Positions 1 through 15,641 of a DNA stretch of 22,412 nt are shown one piece after another. This DNA comes from Anaeromyxobacter dehalogenans. Lineage in GTDB: Bacteria; Myxococcota_A; UBA9042; DTJE01. The notes beneath the pieces were generated by a model. It worked only from the letters and a program-made list of their open reading frames with translations, did no database searches and was not told where the DNA came from. Position numbers and translations under genes: made by a program. The stretch's first letter is position 1. Each line of letters starts with the position of its first letter. The stretch is taken from contig DYKK01000007.1 of the NCBI GenBank assembly GCA_020722625.1, forward strand, positions 1 through 22,412, written 5' to 3'.

Positions 1-1266
1 GACACCGACGACCCCTGGAACCCGACCGAGTGGCGGACCTGGGACCACGACAACGACGGGCTGTGGACCCAGATGCAGATCGGGGCGTGGTGCTACGCGG
101 TCGCGGCGACCGGGGACGACCGGTACTACCAGAAGGCCCGCCGCGCGATGGACATGATGTTCCTCCAGATCGACATCCCCGCGGTGGACTTCGAGGCCGC
201 GGGCCTGGGCCGCGGCTTCGTCACCCGGTCCCTGGTCCGCGACGACGAGGGCGCGGTCTTCGAGGACAAGAAGACGAAGAAGAACTGGCACCTCGTGCAC
301 TACACGGACGGGCACGATTATTACTGGAAGGACGATACGTCCTCGGATGAAACGACGGGCCACTTCTTCGGGTTCCCGCTCTTCTTCGACCTGTGCGCGA
401 AGGACGAGGCCGAGCGCCAGGCGGTCGCGGAGCACGCGGCGGCCCTGGCCTCCTATATCGTGGACCACGGCTTCCGGCTGATCGACCTGGACGGCCAACC
501 CACGACCTTTGGCCACTGGGAGCCGGAGCGCCTGGCCGCGGCCGTGGACGGGCTGGACCCCTGTCTCGAGAAGGCCCTTCAGGCCGAGGACTCTTCCGCG
601 GCGATCCAGGCGTGCTTCGGGTCGTGGTACGGGGAGGGATGGCTCAACAGCATCGAGATCCTGGGCCACCTGCTCGCGACCTGGCACATGACCGGCGACC
701 GCAGGTTCTATGACGCCTACGACAGGCTCATCACGAAGTATCGCTATGACAAGGTCGCGATGCCGCATTCCGAGACGGTGACCATCACGGACCCGGCCTT
801 CATGAACCACTCGGACCACGAACTCGCGATGCTGGCCTATGCGACTCTCATCCGCTATGAACCGAGCGACGCGCGGCGGGCGACGTGGATCGAGGGCCTC
901 CTCTTCCTGTACGACCACGAACGCGGGGAGCGCAACCCCCTGTGGGCCGCGCTCGTGACCCTGGCCGCCGGACCCGAGGCCGCGGACCTCGAACCGGCCC
1001 TCCAGAGTCTGCGGGAGATCCCCTTCGACCGCCGCGACTGGCGCGTGGACAACACGCACCGCAAGGACGCCCTGGACTGGCCGGACGACCGGCACGGGCG
1101 CCCGCAGTTCGACCGGGTGTTCCCGTACGACGAGATCCAGACGGTCTGGTGGAACTCGAACCTGCGGGCGAAGGCGGACGGGGGCGACGGACGCTCGGTG
1201 TCCGGCCCCATGGCGTGGCTGTTGCCGTACTGGGCCTTCCGGTACGCGGGGGTCATCGGGGAGTGA
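1..1266 (+). CDS. Unrecognised helical protein, 5'-truncated by the window edge
   Basis: The reading frame is open from base 1 to a TGA at 1264-1266, giving 421 visible residues, so the true start lies upstream. An ATG at 73 is in frame, but the 24 codons before it read as normal protein (aromatic and acidic residues around DNDGLWTQ), so 73 is not the likely start. The protein is rich in Trp, Tyr, His and Asp and has recurring amphipathic helices, for example around GAWCYAVAATGDDRYYQKAR and NSIEILGHLLATWHMTGDRR. These helix pairs suggest an alpha/alpha-toroid fold like that of six-hairpin glycosidases, but this is inference and I recognise no catalytic signature. A conserved-looking segment SSDETTGHFFGF lies near the middle. 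It ends 6 bases before punA, so the two are probably co-transcribed. Any signal peptide would be outside the window. Function unknown. Confidence 0.85.
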   Translation, partial: DTDDPWNPTEWRTWDHDNDGLWTQMQIGAWCYAVAATGDDRYYQKARRAMDMMFLQIDIPAVDFEAAGLGRGFVTRSLVRDDEGAVFEDKKTKKNWHLVHYTDGHDYYWKDDTSSDETTGHFFGFPLFFDLCAKDEAERQAVAEHAAALASYIVDHGFRLIDLDGQPTTFGHWEPERLAAAVDGLDPCLEKALQAEDSSAAIQACFGSWYGEGWLNSIEILGHLLATWHMTGDRRFYDAYDRLITKYRYDKVAMPHSETVTITDPAFMNHSDHELAMLAYATLIRYEPSDARRATWIEGLLFLYDHERGERNPLWAALVTLAAGPEAADLEPALQSLREIPFDRRDWRVDNTHRKDALDWPDDRHGRPQFDRVFPYDEIQTVWWNSNLRAKADGGDGRSVSGPMAWLLPYWAFRYAGVIGE

Positions 1267-1272
1267 CCACGC

Positions 1273-2208
1273 ATGGATGACTGGACGCGCACCCTGGTGG
1301 ACCGGATCGGTCGCATGACCTCGGTCAGCGAGACCGGGGAGTTCGGGCGCAGGGAACGCCGCGTGCTCCCCGAGGTCTTCAACGCGGCGATGGACCTCGT
1401 GAACGCCGCGAAACTGGGGCAGCGACGGTGGCTGCCCGACGTGGCCGTGGTGCTCGGATCCGGGCTGTCCGGCTTCGAGGACCGCGTCCAGGACCCCGTG
1501 CGCATCCCGTACGGCCGCATCGGACTTCCCCAGGCCACGGTCGAGGGGCACCGCGGCGAACTCGTGCTCGGCACGCTCGGCGGGCGGAACGTCGCGGTCC
1601 TGGCGGGCCGCGTCCACTACTACGAGGGCCACGACATGGCCCGCGTGGTCGCGGCGGTCCGGGTCCTGGCCGTGCTCGGGGCGCGCACGCTGCTCGTGTC
1701 GAACGCGGCCGGCGCGGTGAATCCCGACTTCCGGCCCGGGGACCTGATGGTGATTCGCGACCACATCAACCTGATGGGCGTCAATCCCCTACGCGGCGAG
1801 AACGCGGACGGCCTGGGCCCGCGCTTTCCCGACATGACCGACGCCTACAAGCCCGAGATTCGCGCGCTGTTCCACAAGGCCGCGCGCTCGCTCGGGGTCG
1901 AGACGCGGGAGGGGGTGTATCTGGCCGTGAGCGGCCCGTCGTACGAGACCCCGGCCGAGATCCGGGCCTTCCGGGCCCTCGGGGCGGACGCGGTCGGGAT
2001 GTCCACGGTGCCCGAGGTCGTCGCGGCGCGCCACGCCGGGATGTGGGTGGGGGCGGTGTCCTGCATCACGAACATGGCCGCGGGCCTGTCCGGGGGGCTC
2101 CTGTCCCACGACGAGGTGAAGGAGGTCGGGGCCCGGGCCGGCCGGACCCTGCACGCGATCTTTGAAACGGTGATCCAGAAACTGCCGAAGGGGGGGATGG
2201 GGACGTGA
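1273..2208 (+). CDS. punA: Purine nucleoside phosphorylase, class I (PunA/PNP)
   Basis: Cytosolic enzyme that splits purine nucleosides with phosphate into free base and (deoxy)ribose-1-phosphate, in purine salvage. The 311-residue product has the phosphate loop GSGLSGF (62-68), the GRVHYYEGH block (112-120), NAAGAVN (144-150), the purine-binding Glu in YETPAEI (E225), VGMST (M243, S244) and CITN (N267). E225, M243, S244 and N267 sit exactly 24 residues after human PNP E201, M219, S220 and N243. The Asn is the residue family knowledge links to 6-oxopurine (inosine/guanosine) preference. The N-terminus is longer than usual; the ATG at 1273 is chosen because GGGGAG lies 9 bases upstream, although M15 or M41 would give a more typical length. 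The stop overlaps the GTG start of cdd by four bases, indicating translational coupling. Confidence 0.95.
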   Translation: MDDWTRTLVDRIGRMTSVSETGEFGRRERRVLPEVFNAAMDLVNAAKLGQRRWLPDVAVVLGSGLSGFEDRVQDPVRIPYGRIGLPQATVEGHRGELVLGTLGGRNVAVLAGRVHYYEGHDMARVVAAVRVLAVLGARTLLVSNAAGAVNPDFRPGDLMVIRDHINLMGVNPLRGENADGLGPRFPDMTDAYKPEIRALFHKAARSLGVETREGVYLAVSGPSYETPAEIRAFRALGADAVGMSTVPEVVAARHAGMWVGAVSCITNMAAGLSGGLLSHDEVKEVGARAGRTLHAIFETVIQKLPKGGMGT

Positions 2209-2642
2209 ATGAGGCGGACAGGGCACGGATGCTCGCGGCGGCGCGGGTCGCAATGGAGCGGGCGTACGCCCCGTACTCGGGCTTCCGGGTGGGCGCGGCC
2301 CTGTGGACCCCGGACGGCCGGGTCTTCGCGGGTTGCAACGTCGAGAACGCCTCGTACCCGGTGTCGCTGTGCGCGGAGAGGGCGGCCCTGGCCGCGGCCG
2401 TGGCCGCCGGGGCCCGCGAGTTCGAGGCGCTCCTGATCGTGGCGGACTCCCCGCGCCCGTGCCCGCCGTGCGGGATGTGCCGGCAGGCCCTGGCCGAGTT
2501 CGGACAGGACCTCCGGGTGGTCCTGGTGGGTTCCGGGGGGGCCGAGGCGGAGTACCGGCTGGGCGACTTGCTGCCCGAGGCCTTCACGCCCGCGTTTTTG
2601 CGCGGGGACGACCGGTCGGACCCGGCGGGGGGACGAGGATGA
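2205..2642 (+). CDS. cdd: Cytidine deaminase
   Basis: Zinc-dependent hydrolytic deamination of cytidine and deoxycytidine to uridine and deoxyuridine in pyrimidine salvage. The 145-residue product matches the short homotetrameric family. It shows YAPYSGFRVGAAL (21-33), CNVENASYP (44-52), the CAERAA motif with zinc ligand C56 and catalytic proton-shuttling E58, and PCGMCRQ with zinc ligands C89 and C92. The start is GTG at 2205, inside the punA stop as a GTGA overlap, with a G-rich ribosome-binding stretch just upstream. The TGA stop overlaps the ATG of the next gene (ATGA at 2639-2642). The last 15 or so residues are Gly/Asp-rich and probably a disordered tail. Confidence 0.96.
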   Translation: MNEADRARMLAAARVAMERAYAPYSGFRVGAALWTPDGRVFAGCNVENASYPVSLCAERAALAAAVAAGAREFEALLIVADSPRPCPPCGMCRQALAEFGQDLRVVLVGSGGAEAEYRLGDLLPEAFTPAFLRGDDRSDPAGGRG

Positions 2643-4033
2643 ATCAAGCGGATGCGCCCGCCCGCGGCGGGACGAACGGTCACCGGGTGATCCTGCTGCG
2701 CGGGGGGACGGTCCTGGCGATGGACCGGGACGACTTCGTCGGACCCGCCGACGTCCTGCTGGAGGACGGGCGGGTCGTGGGGGTCCGGGCGGGCCTCGCG
2801 GCCCTCCCCGGTTGCGAGGTCGTGGACGTGTCGGGATGTCTCGTCCTGCCCGGGTTCGTGCAGACCCACGTCCACCTGTGTCAGACCCTGTGGCGCAACC
2901 TCGCGGACGACGTGGGCCTGATGGAGTGGCTGTCGCGCTTCACCTGGCCGCTGGAGGCCGCCCACACGCCCGAGACGATCCGGGCCGCGACCCGCCTGGG
3001 CGCTGCGGAGCTGCTGCTGTCCGGGACCACCGCGGTCTCGGACATGGGGACCGTGCGCCACACCGACGTCGTGATCGAGACCGCGACGGACATGGGTCTG
3101 CGCGGGGTGTTCGCGAAAGTCCTGATGGACGCGCACGACGGCCCCGCCGCGCTGCGGCAGGACCCCGACGTGGCGGTCACCGAGGCCCTGGACCTCGCCG
3201 CGCGGTACGACCGGTCCGACGCGCGGGACCAGGACCTGGTCCGCGTGGCCCTGGCCCCGAGGTTCGCGGTGTCGTCATCGCTGCGCCTGCTCGAACTCGT
3301 GGCCGCGGCCGCCGCGGACCGAGGGCTGCTCGTGCACACCCACTGCGCCGAGACGGAAGACGAGGTCCGCCGGACCGTGGACCGGTTCGGGGTCCGGCCC
3401 GTGGACCTGTACGGGACGCTCGGCCTTTTGGGGCCGCGCCTGCTCCTGGCCCACTGCGTCCGGGTCACGCCGGACGAGGTCCGGCGGGTCGCGGACACGG
3501 GCGCGGTCGTCCTGCACTGCCCGTCCGCGAACCTGAAACTGGGATCCGGGATCGCCCCGGTCCACGCCATGCTCCAGGCCGGGGCGCGGGTCACGCTCGG
3601 GGCGGACGGGGCGCCCTGCAACAACAACCTCTCGATGTTCCGGGAGATGCGGCTTGCGTCGCTGTTGCAGAAGGGGCTCCACGGCCCGGAAGTCCTCCCG
3701 GCCGGCCAGGTCCTGCGCATGGCGACCATCGAGGGGGCCCGCGCCCTGGGCCTCGACCACGCGATCGGGTCCATCGAGGCCGGGAAGAGGGCGGACCTCG
3801 TGGTCCTGGACCCGCGCGACCCGGCGTGCGTCCCGCAGGCCGACCCGCGGGGGGCCGTCGTCTATTCGATGGGGCCCCGGCACGTCCGGCACGTCCTCGT
3901 CGGCGGGGAGTTCCGGGTGCGGGACGGGCGGCTCGCGGGCGTGGATGTCGCCGAGGTCGTCGAGGAGGGCAGGGCCGCGTCCCGCCGCCTGTGCGAGGCG
4001 GCCGGGGTCACCACAGGCTCGTGTGCCGCTTGA
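2639..4033 (+). CDS. Amidohydrolase-family nucleoside deaminase (MtaD/DadD-like)
   Basis: The 464-residue product belongs to the metal-dependent amidohydrolase superfamily, in the branch with MTA/SAH deaminase, 5'-deoxyadenosine deaminase and TrzN-like chlorohydrolases. Visible metal and catalytic residues are H77 and H79 in THVHL, H235 and E238 in HTHCAE, H272 in LAHC, and D323 in GADGAPCNNN. The spacing H-x-x-E matches the MTA/SAH deaminase type. An N-terminal beta-sandwich half (about 15-70) and a C-terminal half (about 385-435, ADLVVLDP) flank the barrel. The expected reaction is hydrolytic deamination of an adenosine-type nucleoside to the inosine analogue. Such a product would be a plausible substrate for the PNP encoded two genes upstream; this pathway link is inference. 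The start at 2639 is supported by a GAGG just upstream and the ATGA overlap with cdd. Guanine deaminase or another amidohydrolase activity cannot be excluded. Confidence 0.9.
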   Translation: MNQADAPARGGTNGHRVILLRGGTVLAMDRDDFVGPADVLLEDGRVVGVRAGLAALPGCEVVDVSGCLVLPGFVQTHVHLCQTLWRNLADDVGLMEWLSRFTWPLEAAHTPETIRAATRLGAAELLLSGTTAVSDMGTVRHTDVVIETATDMGLRGVFAKVLMDAHDGPAALRQDPDVAVTEALDLAARYDRSDARDQDLVRVALAPRFAVSSSLRLLELVAAAAADRGLLVHTHCAETEDEVRRTVDRFGVRPVDLYGTLGLLGPRLLLAHCVRVTPDEVRRVADTGAVVLHCPSANLKLGSGIAPVHAMLQAGARVTLGADGAPCNNNLSMFREMRLASLLQKGLHGPEVLPAGQVLRMATIEGARALGLDHAIGSIEAGKRADLVVLDPRDPACVPQADPRGAVVYSMGPRHVRHVLVGGEFRVRDGRLAGVDVAEVVEEGRAASRRLCEAAGVTTGSCAA

Positions 4034-4583
4034 GGACCTCCAGGGCGCCCGGTCCGAGGCCGGGGACCCACAGGAGGTCGTCGTACGACGCGATCCCGCC
4101 GCTCTTGTCCCGGAAGTTCAAGATCTTCATCGCGAGCCGGTCGCCGATCCCCGGAAGGACCACGAGGTCCTCGGGGCCGGCCTGGTTCAACGGGATGCGC
4201 AGGCCGAGCGCCAGCAGGCGCGCGCCGTCCATCACGCCGAACGAGAGCGTCCCGTCGCCGTGGAGGACCACCCGCTCCCCCGAGCGCAGGCGGCGGTTCG
4301 CCTGGGGGGGCCTGGCATCGTTGCGCCCCACCGCCCGAAGGAGCAAGTGGACGTCGGACCCCGGCGGCAGGCGATAGACCGTGGGCTCCTGGCCGGGGGC
4401 CGCGAACTCCGCGAAGATCGGCTCCCCCGAGGCCGTCGCCCCAAGGTCCGCCGGCGCGGCCGCCAGGGCCGCCGCCGGGGACGAGAACGAGTGCTCGGCG
4501 AGGACCGTGAGGCCGCCGCCGATGACCGTGGCCAGGGCCATGGCCCACAACAGTCTTCCGTAGTTCCTCGATTCGGGTTCCAT
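4008..4583 (-). CDS. Membrane-anchored ComEA-like SLBB/helix-hairpin-helix protein
   Basis: The 191-residue product has a single N-terminal membrane segment (about 11-28, LLWAMALATVIGGGLTVLA), so the rest is probably outside the cytoplasm. Residues about 68-108 (VYRLPPGS, then LRSGERVVL) look like an SLBB-type ligand-binding fold. Residues 132-187 hold a tandem helix-hairpin-helix module (LNQAGPEDLVVLPGIG, then DDLLWVPGLG) typical of ComEA, which binds incoming double-stranded DNA during natural transformation. The ATG at 4581-4583 has an ideal GAGGAGG seven bases upstream; a longer in-frame ORF upstream is Pro-rich and implausible. It lies 135 bases after rpoC, with no convincing terminator between them. 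Its 3' end overlaps the convergent amidohydrolase by 26 bases. A role in DNA uptake is inferred from domains only; a lone HhH protein of other function is possible. Confidence 0.85.
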   Translation of the reverse strand: MEPESRNYGRLLWAMALATVIGGGLTVLAEHSFSSPAAALAAAPADLGATASGEPIFAEFAAPGQEPTVYRLPPGSDVHLLLRAVGRNDARPPQANRRLRSGERVVLHGDGTLSFGVMDGARLLALGLRIPLNQAGPEDLVVLPGIGDRLAMKILNFRDKSGGIASYDDLLWVPGLGPGALEVLKRHTSLW

Positions 4584-4718
4584 GACGAGACCTCCTCGCG
4601 AACCACGCCGTGCGGTTCGGGAAACCACGGGATCTATCGGCCGAAATGGGGAAAACGTTACGGGGGGGGGAGGGGGTTGCGGGGTCGCCCACGCCCACAA
4701 TTCTTGAGAGGCCGCACG
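4584..4718. other. rpoC to HhH-gene spacer with G-run
   Basis: On the + strand this 135-base spacer carries an unbroken run of G residues followed by a second G block (about 4661-4676). I see no clear stem followed by a T-run on the - strand, so no intrinsic terminator for rpoC can be assigned. Read-through into the HhH gene is therefore possible. The - strand GAGGAGG at 4591-4597 is that gene's ribosome-binding site. Confidence 0.5.
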
Positions 4719-8846
<4,128 letters not shown>

Positions 8847-8858
8847 GGTCCACCTCCC

Positions 8859-8880
8859 GGCGGGCCCCCGGCGGCCCGCC
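8859..8880 (-). promoter_or_regulatory. 8-bp GC hairpin just upstream of the rpoC ribosome-binding site
   Basis: In the rpoB-rpoC spacer the transcript can form a perfect 8-bp stem GGCGGGCC/GGCCCGCC with a 6-base loop. It ends directly before the rpoC Shine-Dalgarno GGAGG (8854-8858). There is no T-run, so it is not an intrinsic terminator. It could be a processing or translational-control element; function is not known. Confidence 0.4.
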
Positions 8881-8904
8881 CGCGCGTTGACGCGGGGATG
8901 CCGG

Positions 8905-13050
<4,146 letters not shown>

Positions 13051-13191
13051 GGTGCTTCACCTCGAGACAAGGTGTCCTTGAACCCGGGCATCGGTACAGG
13101 ATCCTGGATCCCAACCTCGCCGGTCGGTCGTCGCGGATCCCGACCGACGGGCGGTCTGGTCGGGCGTTCCCCGCGTTCGTCCCTGGACCTG

Positions 13192-13205
13192 CGGCCCCGG
13201 GGCCG
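13192..13205. other. Perfect 14-base palindrome in the rplL-rpoB spacer
   Basis: CGGCCCCGGGGCCG lies 14 bases after the rplL stop within a 169-base spacer that has no gene. Further along the spacer a second palindrome, CAGGATCCTG, occurs near 13098-13107. In enteric bacteria this spacer holds an attenuator and RNase III processing site; an equivalent role here is only a positional analogy, because no T-run is present. Confidence 0.3.
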
Positions 13206-13219
13206 ATCGCGTTCAAGTC

Positions 13220-13621
13220 CTAGCGGACCTCGATGACCGCACCGGCGGCCTCGAGCTTCTTCTTGACGTCCGCGGCCTCGTCCTTGGTCACGCCCTCCTT
13301 GATGGCCTTGGGGGCGCTCTCGACGAGTTCCTTGGCCTCCTTGAGGCCCAGGTTCGGGACGACGTTGCGCAGTTCCTTGATGACGGCCACGCGCTTGTCC
13401 GCCGGGACTTCCTTGAGGACCACGTCGAACTCGGTCTTCTCCTCGGCCTGGGCCGCCTCGGCCGGGGCCGCCGCCGCGCCGGCCACCGCGGCCACCGCGA
13501 CAGGCGCCGCCGCCGTCACGCCCCACAGGTCCTCGAGTTCCTTCGTCAACTGCGACAACTCGAGCACCGTGAGCCCGCTCAGGTACTCCTTGACCTGCTC
13601 TCTCGTGATTGCTTCCGCCAT
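13220..13621 (-). CDS. rplL: 50S ribosomal protein L7/L12
   Basis: Stalk protein that recruits and stimulates translational GTPases, present in multiple copies on L10. The 133-residue product has the N-terminal dimerisation/L10-binding helices (about 1-35, LTVLELSQLTKELED), an Ala-rich flexible hinge (about 37-60) and the conserved C-terminal factor-binding domain (KTEFDVVLKEVPADKRVAVI, then VKKKLEAAGA). The ATG at 13619-13621 has a strong AAAGGAG seven bases upstream. It follows rplJ by 72 bases, as expected for the L10-L12 pair. The stop is TAG. Confidence 0.98.
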   Translation of the reverse strand: MAEAITREQVKEYLSGLTVLELSQLTKELEDLWGVTAAAPVAVAAVAGAAAAPAEAAQAEEKTEFDVVLKEVPADKRVAVIKELRNVVPNLGLKEAKELVESAPKAIKEGVTKDEAADVKKKLEAAGAVIEVR

Positions 13622-13648
13622 GACCCGCTCCTTTCTGTTGCGAACCGG

Positions 13649-13673
13649 AAAACGACCCAGGGCCCGCCGGGTC
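13649..13673 (-). promoter_or_regulatory. Weak attenuator-like hairpin between rplJ and rplL
   Basis: The transcript can form GACCC/GGGTC (stem arms 13669-13673 and 13654-13658) with a 10-base loop, followed after one base by four Ts. The stem is short and the T-run is minimal. It could be a partial terminator or a spacing structure before the strong rplL ribosome-binding site. Confidence 0.25.
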
Positions 13674-13693
13674 TTCGTCCGGCGCGGCCTCGA

Positions 13694-14218
13694 TCACCCG
13701 ACCTCCGACAGCCGGCGCTCCCGTGCCTTCAGGACCCCGACGAAATCGCGGGCCGGGGCCTGCAACACGCCCAGGAACTTCCTCGGGACCCCGGCGAGCG
13801 CCCCCAGCAGCATCGCCTTCAGCGTCTCGACGGGCGGGAGCGCGGCCAGGGCCTTCACTTGCGCCTCGGTCAGGGGGCTGGACCCCAGGCTCCCACCCTT
13901 GACGGCCAGTTTCTGGTGGCCCTTCATCACGGACACCAGGGCCTTGGCCAGGGCCACGGGGTCCCCGCGCGTGAATGCAAGCGTCACCGGACCCTCGAGG
14001 TGGGCGGTCAGGAACTCCCGGGGAGTCCCGGTGATCGCGCGCGAGAACAGCGTGTTCTTCACGACCTTCAGTTTCGCGCCGAAGGATTCCATCTCTCGCC
14101 GGTACCGCGTGGACTCCTCGACCGTCAGCCCGTGGTGGGAAAGCAGGACCATGGCGCTGGCCGAGGCCGCGATCCCCTTGAGTTCCTCCACGACCGCCTG
14201 TTTCTGCTGGATGTTCAT
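13694..14218 (-). CDS. rplJ: 50S ribosomal protein L10
   Basis: Base of the ribosomal stalk; it binds 23S rRNA with its N-terminal domain and L7/L12 dimers with its C-terminal helix. In many bacteria the L10-L12 complex represses its own mRNA. The 174-residue product starts MNIQQKQAVVEELKGIA and has the typical SHHGLTVEEST, LKVVKNTLFSRAI and LEGPVTLAF blocks. It ends with an extended helix (about 130-170). The start at 14218 is preceded by GGGAAGGA. It sits between rplA and rplL, downstream of a 143-base spacer with a long stem that fits the L10 leader. Confidence 0.97.
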   Translation of the reverse strand: MNIQQKQAVVEELKGIAASASAMVLLSHHGLTVEESTRYRREMESFGAKLKVVKNTLFSRAITGTPREFLTAHLEGPVTLAFTRGDPVALAKALVSVMKGHQKLAVKGGSLGSSPLTEAQVKALAALPPVETLKAMLLGALAGVPRKFLGVLQAPARDFVGVLKARERRLSEVG

Positions 14219-14254
14219 CGTCGGTCCTTCCCGTGAAAACCATCCTGACGACGC

Positions 14255-14320
14255 GACACGACCCGAGGGGCATGGTCACCGTGACGTGCGAACACGGCCA
14301 TCGCCTCCGCCGGTCTTGTC
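14255..14320 (-). ncRNA. Putative L10 leader (rplJ autoregulatory RNA structure)
   Basis: The rplA-rplJ spacer can fold into one long interrupted hairpin. Outer arms GACAAGACC (14312-14320) and GGTCGTGTC (14255-14263) pair over eight bases around one A-G mismatch. Next come GAGG/CCTC, ATGG/CCAT and CCGTG/CACGG, with a three-base TGA bulge between the last two. The AAGACCGGCGG stretch resembles the conserved 5' strand of the Rfam L10 leader as I remember it. The position, about 36 bases before rplJ, is that of the L10 leader in other bacteria. The assignment rests on hand folding. Confidence 0.5.
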
Positions 14321-14361
14321 CCCGCGCCGCGGGTCGCCGGCTTCTCAAGCAGCGCCGCGAT

Positions 14362-15072
14362 TCAACGCTTGAACGCGACCTCGATGTCCGCCGGGTCCAC
14401 CCGGAGTCCCGGCCCCATCGTGGTCGAAAGCGCGATGCTCCGGACGTAGGTCCCCTTGACCGACGCCGGCTTCAGTTTCAACAGGGTCTCCATGACCGCG
14501 AGCACGTTCTCGCGGAGCGCCTCGGGTTTGAAGGAGCGGCGCCCGACGGGTGTGTGCACGATGCCGGCCTTGTCCACGCGGAACTCGACCTTGCCGGCCT
14601 TGGCCTCCCGGACCGCGCGGCCCACGTCCATCGTCACCGTGCCCACCTTCGGGTTCGGCATCAGCCCCCGGGGCCCGAGCAGTTTCCCGAGTTTCCCCAC
14701 GAGTCCCATCAGGTCGGGCGTCGCGACGGCCTTGTCGAAATCGAACCACCCGCCCTGGATGCGCTCGGCCAGGTCCTCGGCGCCCACGTAGTCGGCGCCC
14801 GCCTCGCGGGCCTCCTTCTCCTTCTCGCCTTTCGCGAACACAGCGACGCGGACCGCCTTCCCGGTCCCCGCGGGCAGGACGCACGCCCCGCGCACCATCT
14901 GGTCCGCGTGTTTCGGGTTCACGTTCAGCCGGACGGCCATGTCCACCGACTCGTCGAAGCGGGCGTACCCCGTCTCGACCACCTTTGCGAGCGCCTCGTC
15001 CAGCGTGTGCCTCGCCTGCAGGTCCCCGGCCTTCGCGGCCGCCTCCTGGTACTTCTTGCCTCGATGCGGCAT
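14362..15072 (-). CDS. rplA: 50S ribosomal protein L1
   Basis: Two-domain protein at the mobile L1 stalk near the ribosomal E site; in many bacteria it also represses the L11-L1 mRNA. The 236-residue product has family hallmarks: SVDMAVRLNVNPKHADQMVR (43-62), VLPAGTGKAVRVAVFAKG, and KLGKLLGPRGLMPNPKVGTV. Near the C-terminus are SVKGTYVRSIALSTTMGPG and the end VDPADIEVAFKR. The ATG at 15070-15072 is preceded by GGAGG at eight bases. It lies 100 bases after rplK. Confidence 0.98.
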   Translation of the reverse strand: MPHRGKKYQEAAAKAGDLQARHTLDEALAKVVETGYARFDESVDMAVRLNVNPKHADQMVRGACVLPAGTGKAVRVAVFAKGEKEKEAREAGADYVGAEDLAERIQGGWFDFDKAVATPDLMGLVGKLGKLLGPRGLMPNPKVGTVTMDVGRAVREAKAGKVEFRVDKAGIVHTPVGRRSFKPEALRENVLAVMETLLKLKPASVKGTYVRSIALSTTMGPGLRVDPADIEVAFKR

Positions 15073-15172
15073 TGGACATCCTCCATCCCGACCCGCCTCC
15101 CACGCCCGCCGCGACCTGCGCGGCTCGTGGTCCTCGGCCGGTCGCCTGGACGCACGGGATCGAAACCGTGTT

Positions 15173-15601
15173 CTACCCTTCCACCACCTCGATGCCCATG
15201 CTGCGGGCCGTCCCCTCGATGGTGCGGACGGCGGCGTCCAGCGTGGTCGCGACCATGTCGGGCATCTTCACCTTCGCGATCTCGATCACCTTGGACCGCG
15301 GCACGCGCCCCACCTTGTCCCGGTTCGGGGCCGCGGACCCCTTCTCGACCCCGGCGGCCTTGCGCAGCATCTCGGACGCCGGGGGGCTCTTCGTGATGAA
15401 CGTGAACGACCGGTCCGAATAGACCGTGATCACCACCGGCACCGTGGAGTCCCCGAGCGAGGCCGTCCTCGCGTTGAACGCCTTGCAGAACTCCATGATG
15501 TTGGCGCCCGCCTGCCCGAGGGCCGGACCGACCGGGGGTTGCGGCGTGGCCTTGCCCGCCGGGATGTGCAGCTTGATCTGGGCGATCACCTTCTTGGCCA
15601 T
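15173..15601 (-). CDS. rplK: 50S ribosomal protein L11
   Basis: Component of the GTPase-associated centre, binding the 23S rRNA thiostrepton-loop region. The 142-residue product is of normal length, with the N-terminal domain signature KLHIPAGKATPQPPVGPALG, then GQAGANIMEFCKAFN. The rRNA-binding C-terminal domain contains TFITKSPPASEMLRKAAG, then KVIEIAKVKMPDM and the end GIEVVEG. The ATG at 15599-15601 has AGGAG 11 bases upstream. It is 40 bases after nusG in the usual order. The stop is TAG. Confidence 0.98.
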   Translation of the reverse strand: MAKKVIAQIKLHIPAGKATPQPPVGPALGQAGANIMEFCKAFNARTASLGDSTVPVVITVYSDRSFTFITKSPPASEMLRKAAGVEKGSAAPNRDKVGRVPRSKVIEIAKVKMPDMVATTLDAAVRTIEGTARSMGIEVVEG

Positions 15602-15641
15602 GGCTCGATGACTCCTTTCCGGCCGCGCCGCCGGCCCTTCG

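Noticed and set aside
13051..13219. A promoter or small gene in the rplL-rpoB spacer
   Set aside because: Only palindromes are visible; the 62-codon ORF there is Arg/Pro-rich without a ribosome-binding site, and there is no paired -35/-10.
15150..15175. tRNA T-arm-like sequence after the rplK stop
   Set aside because: The GGTTTCGATCCC stretch sits in a simple 5-bp hairpin, but no acceptor, D or anticodon arms accompany it, so it is not a tRNA.
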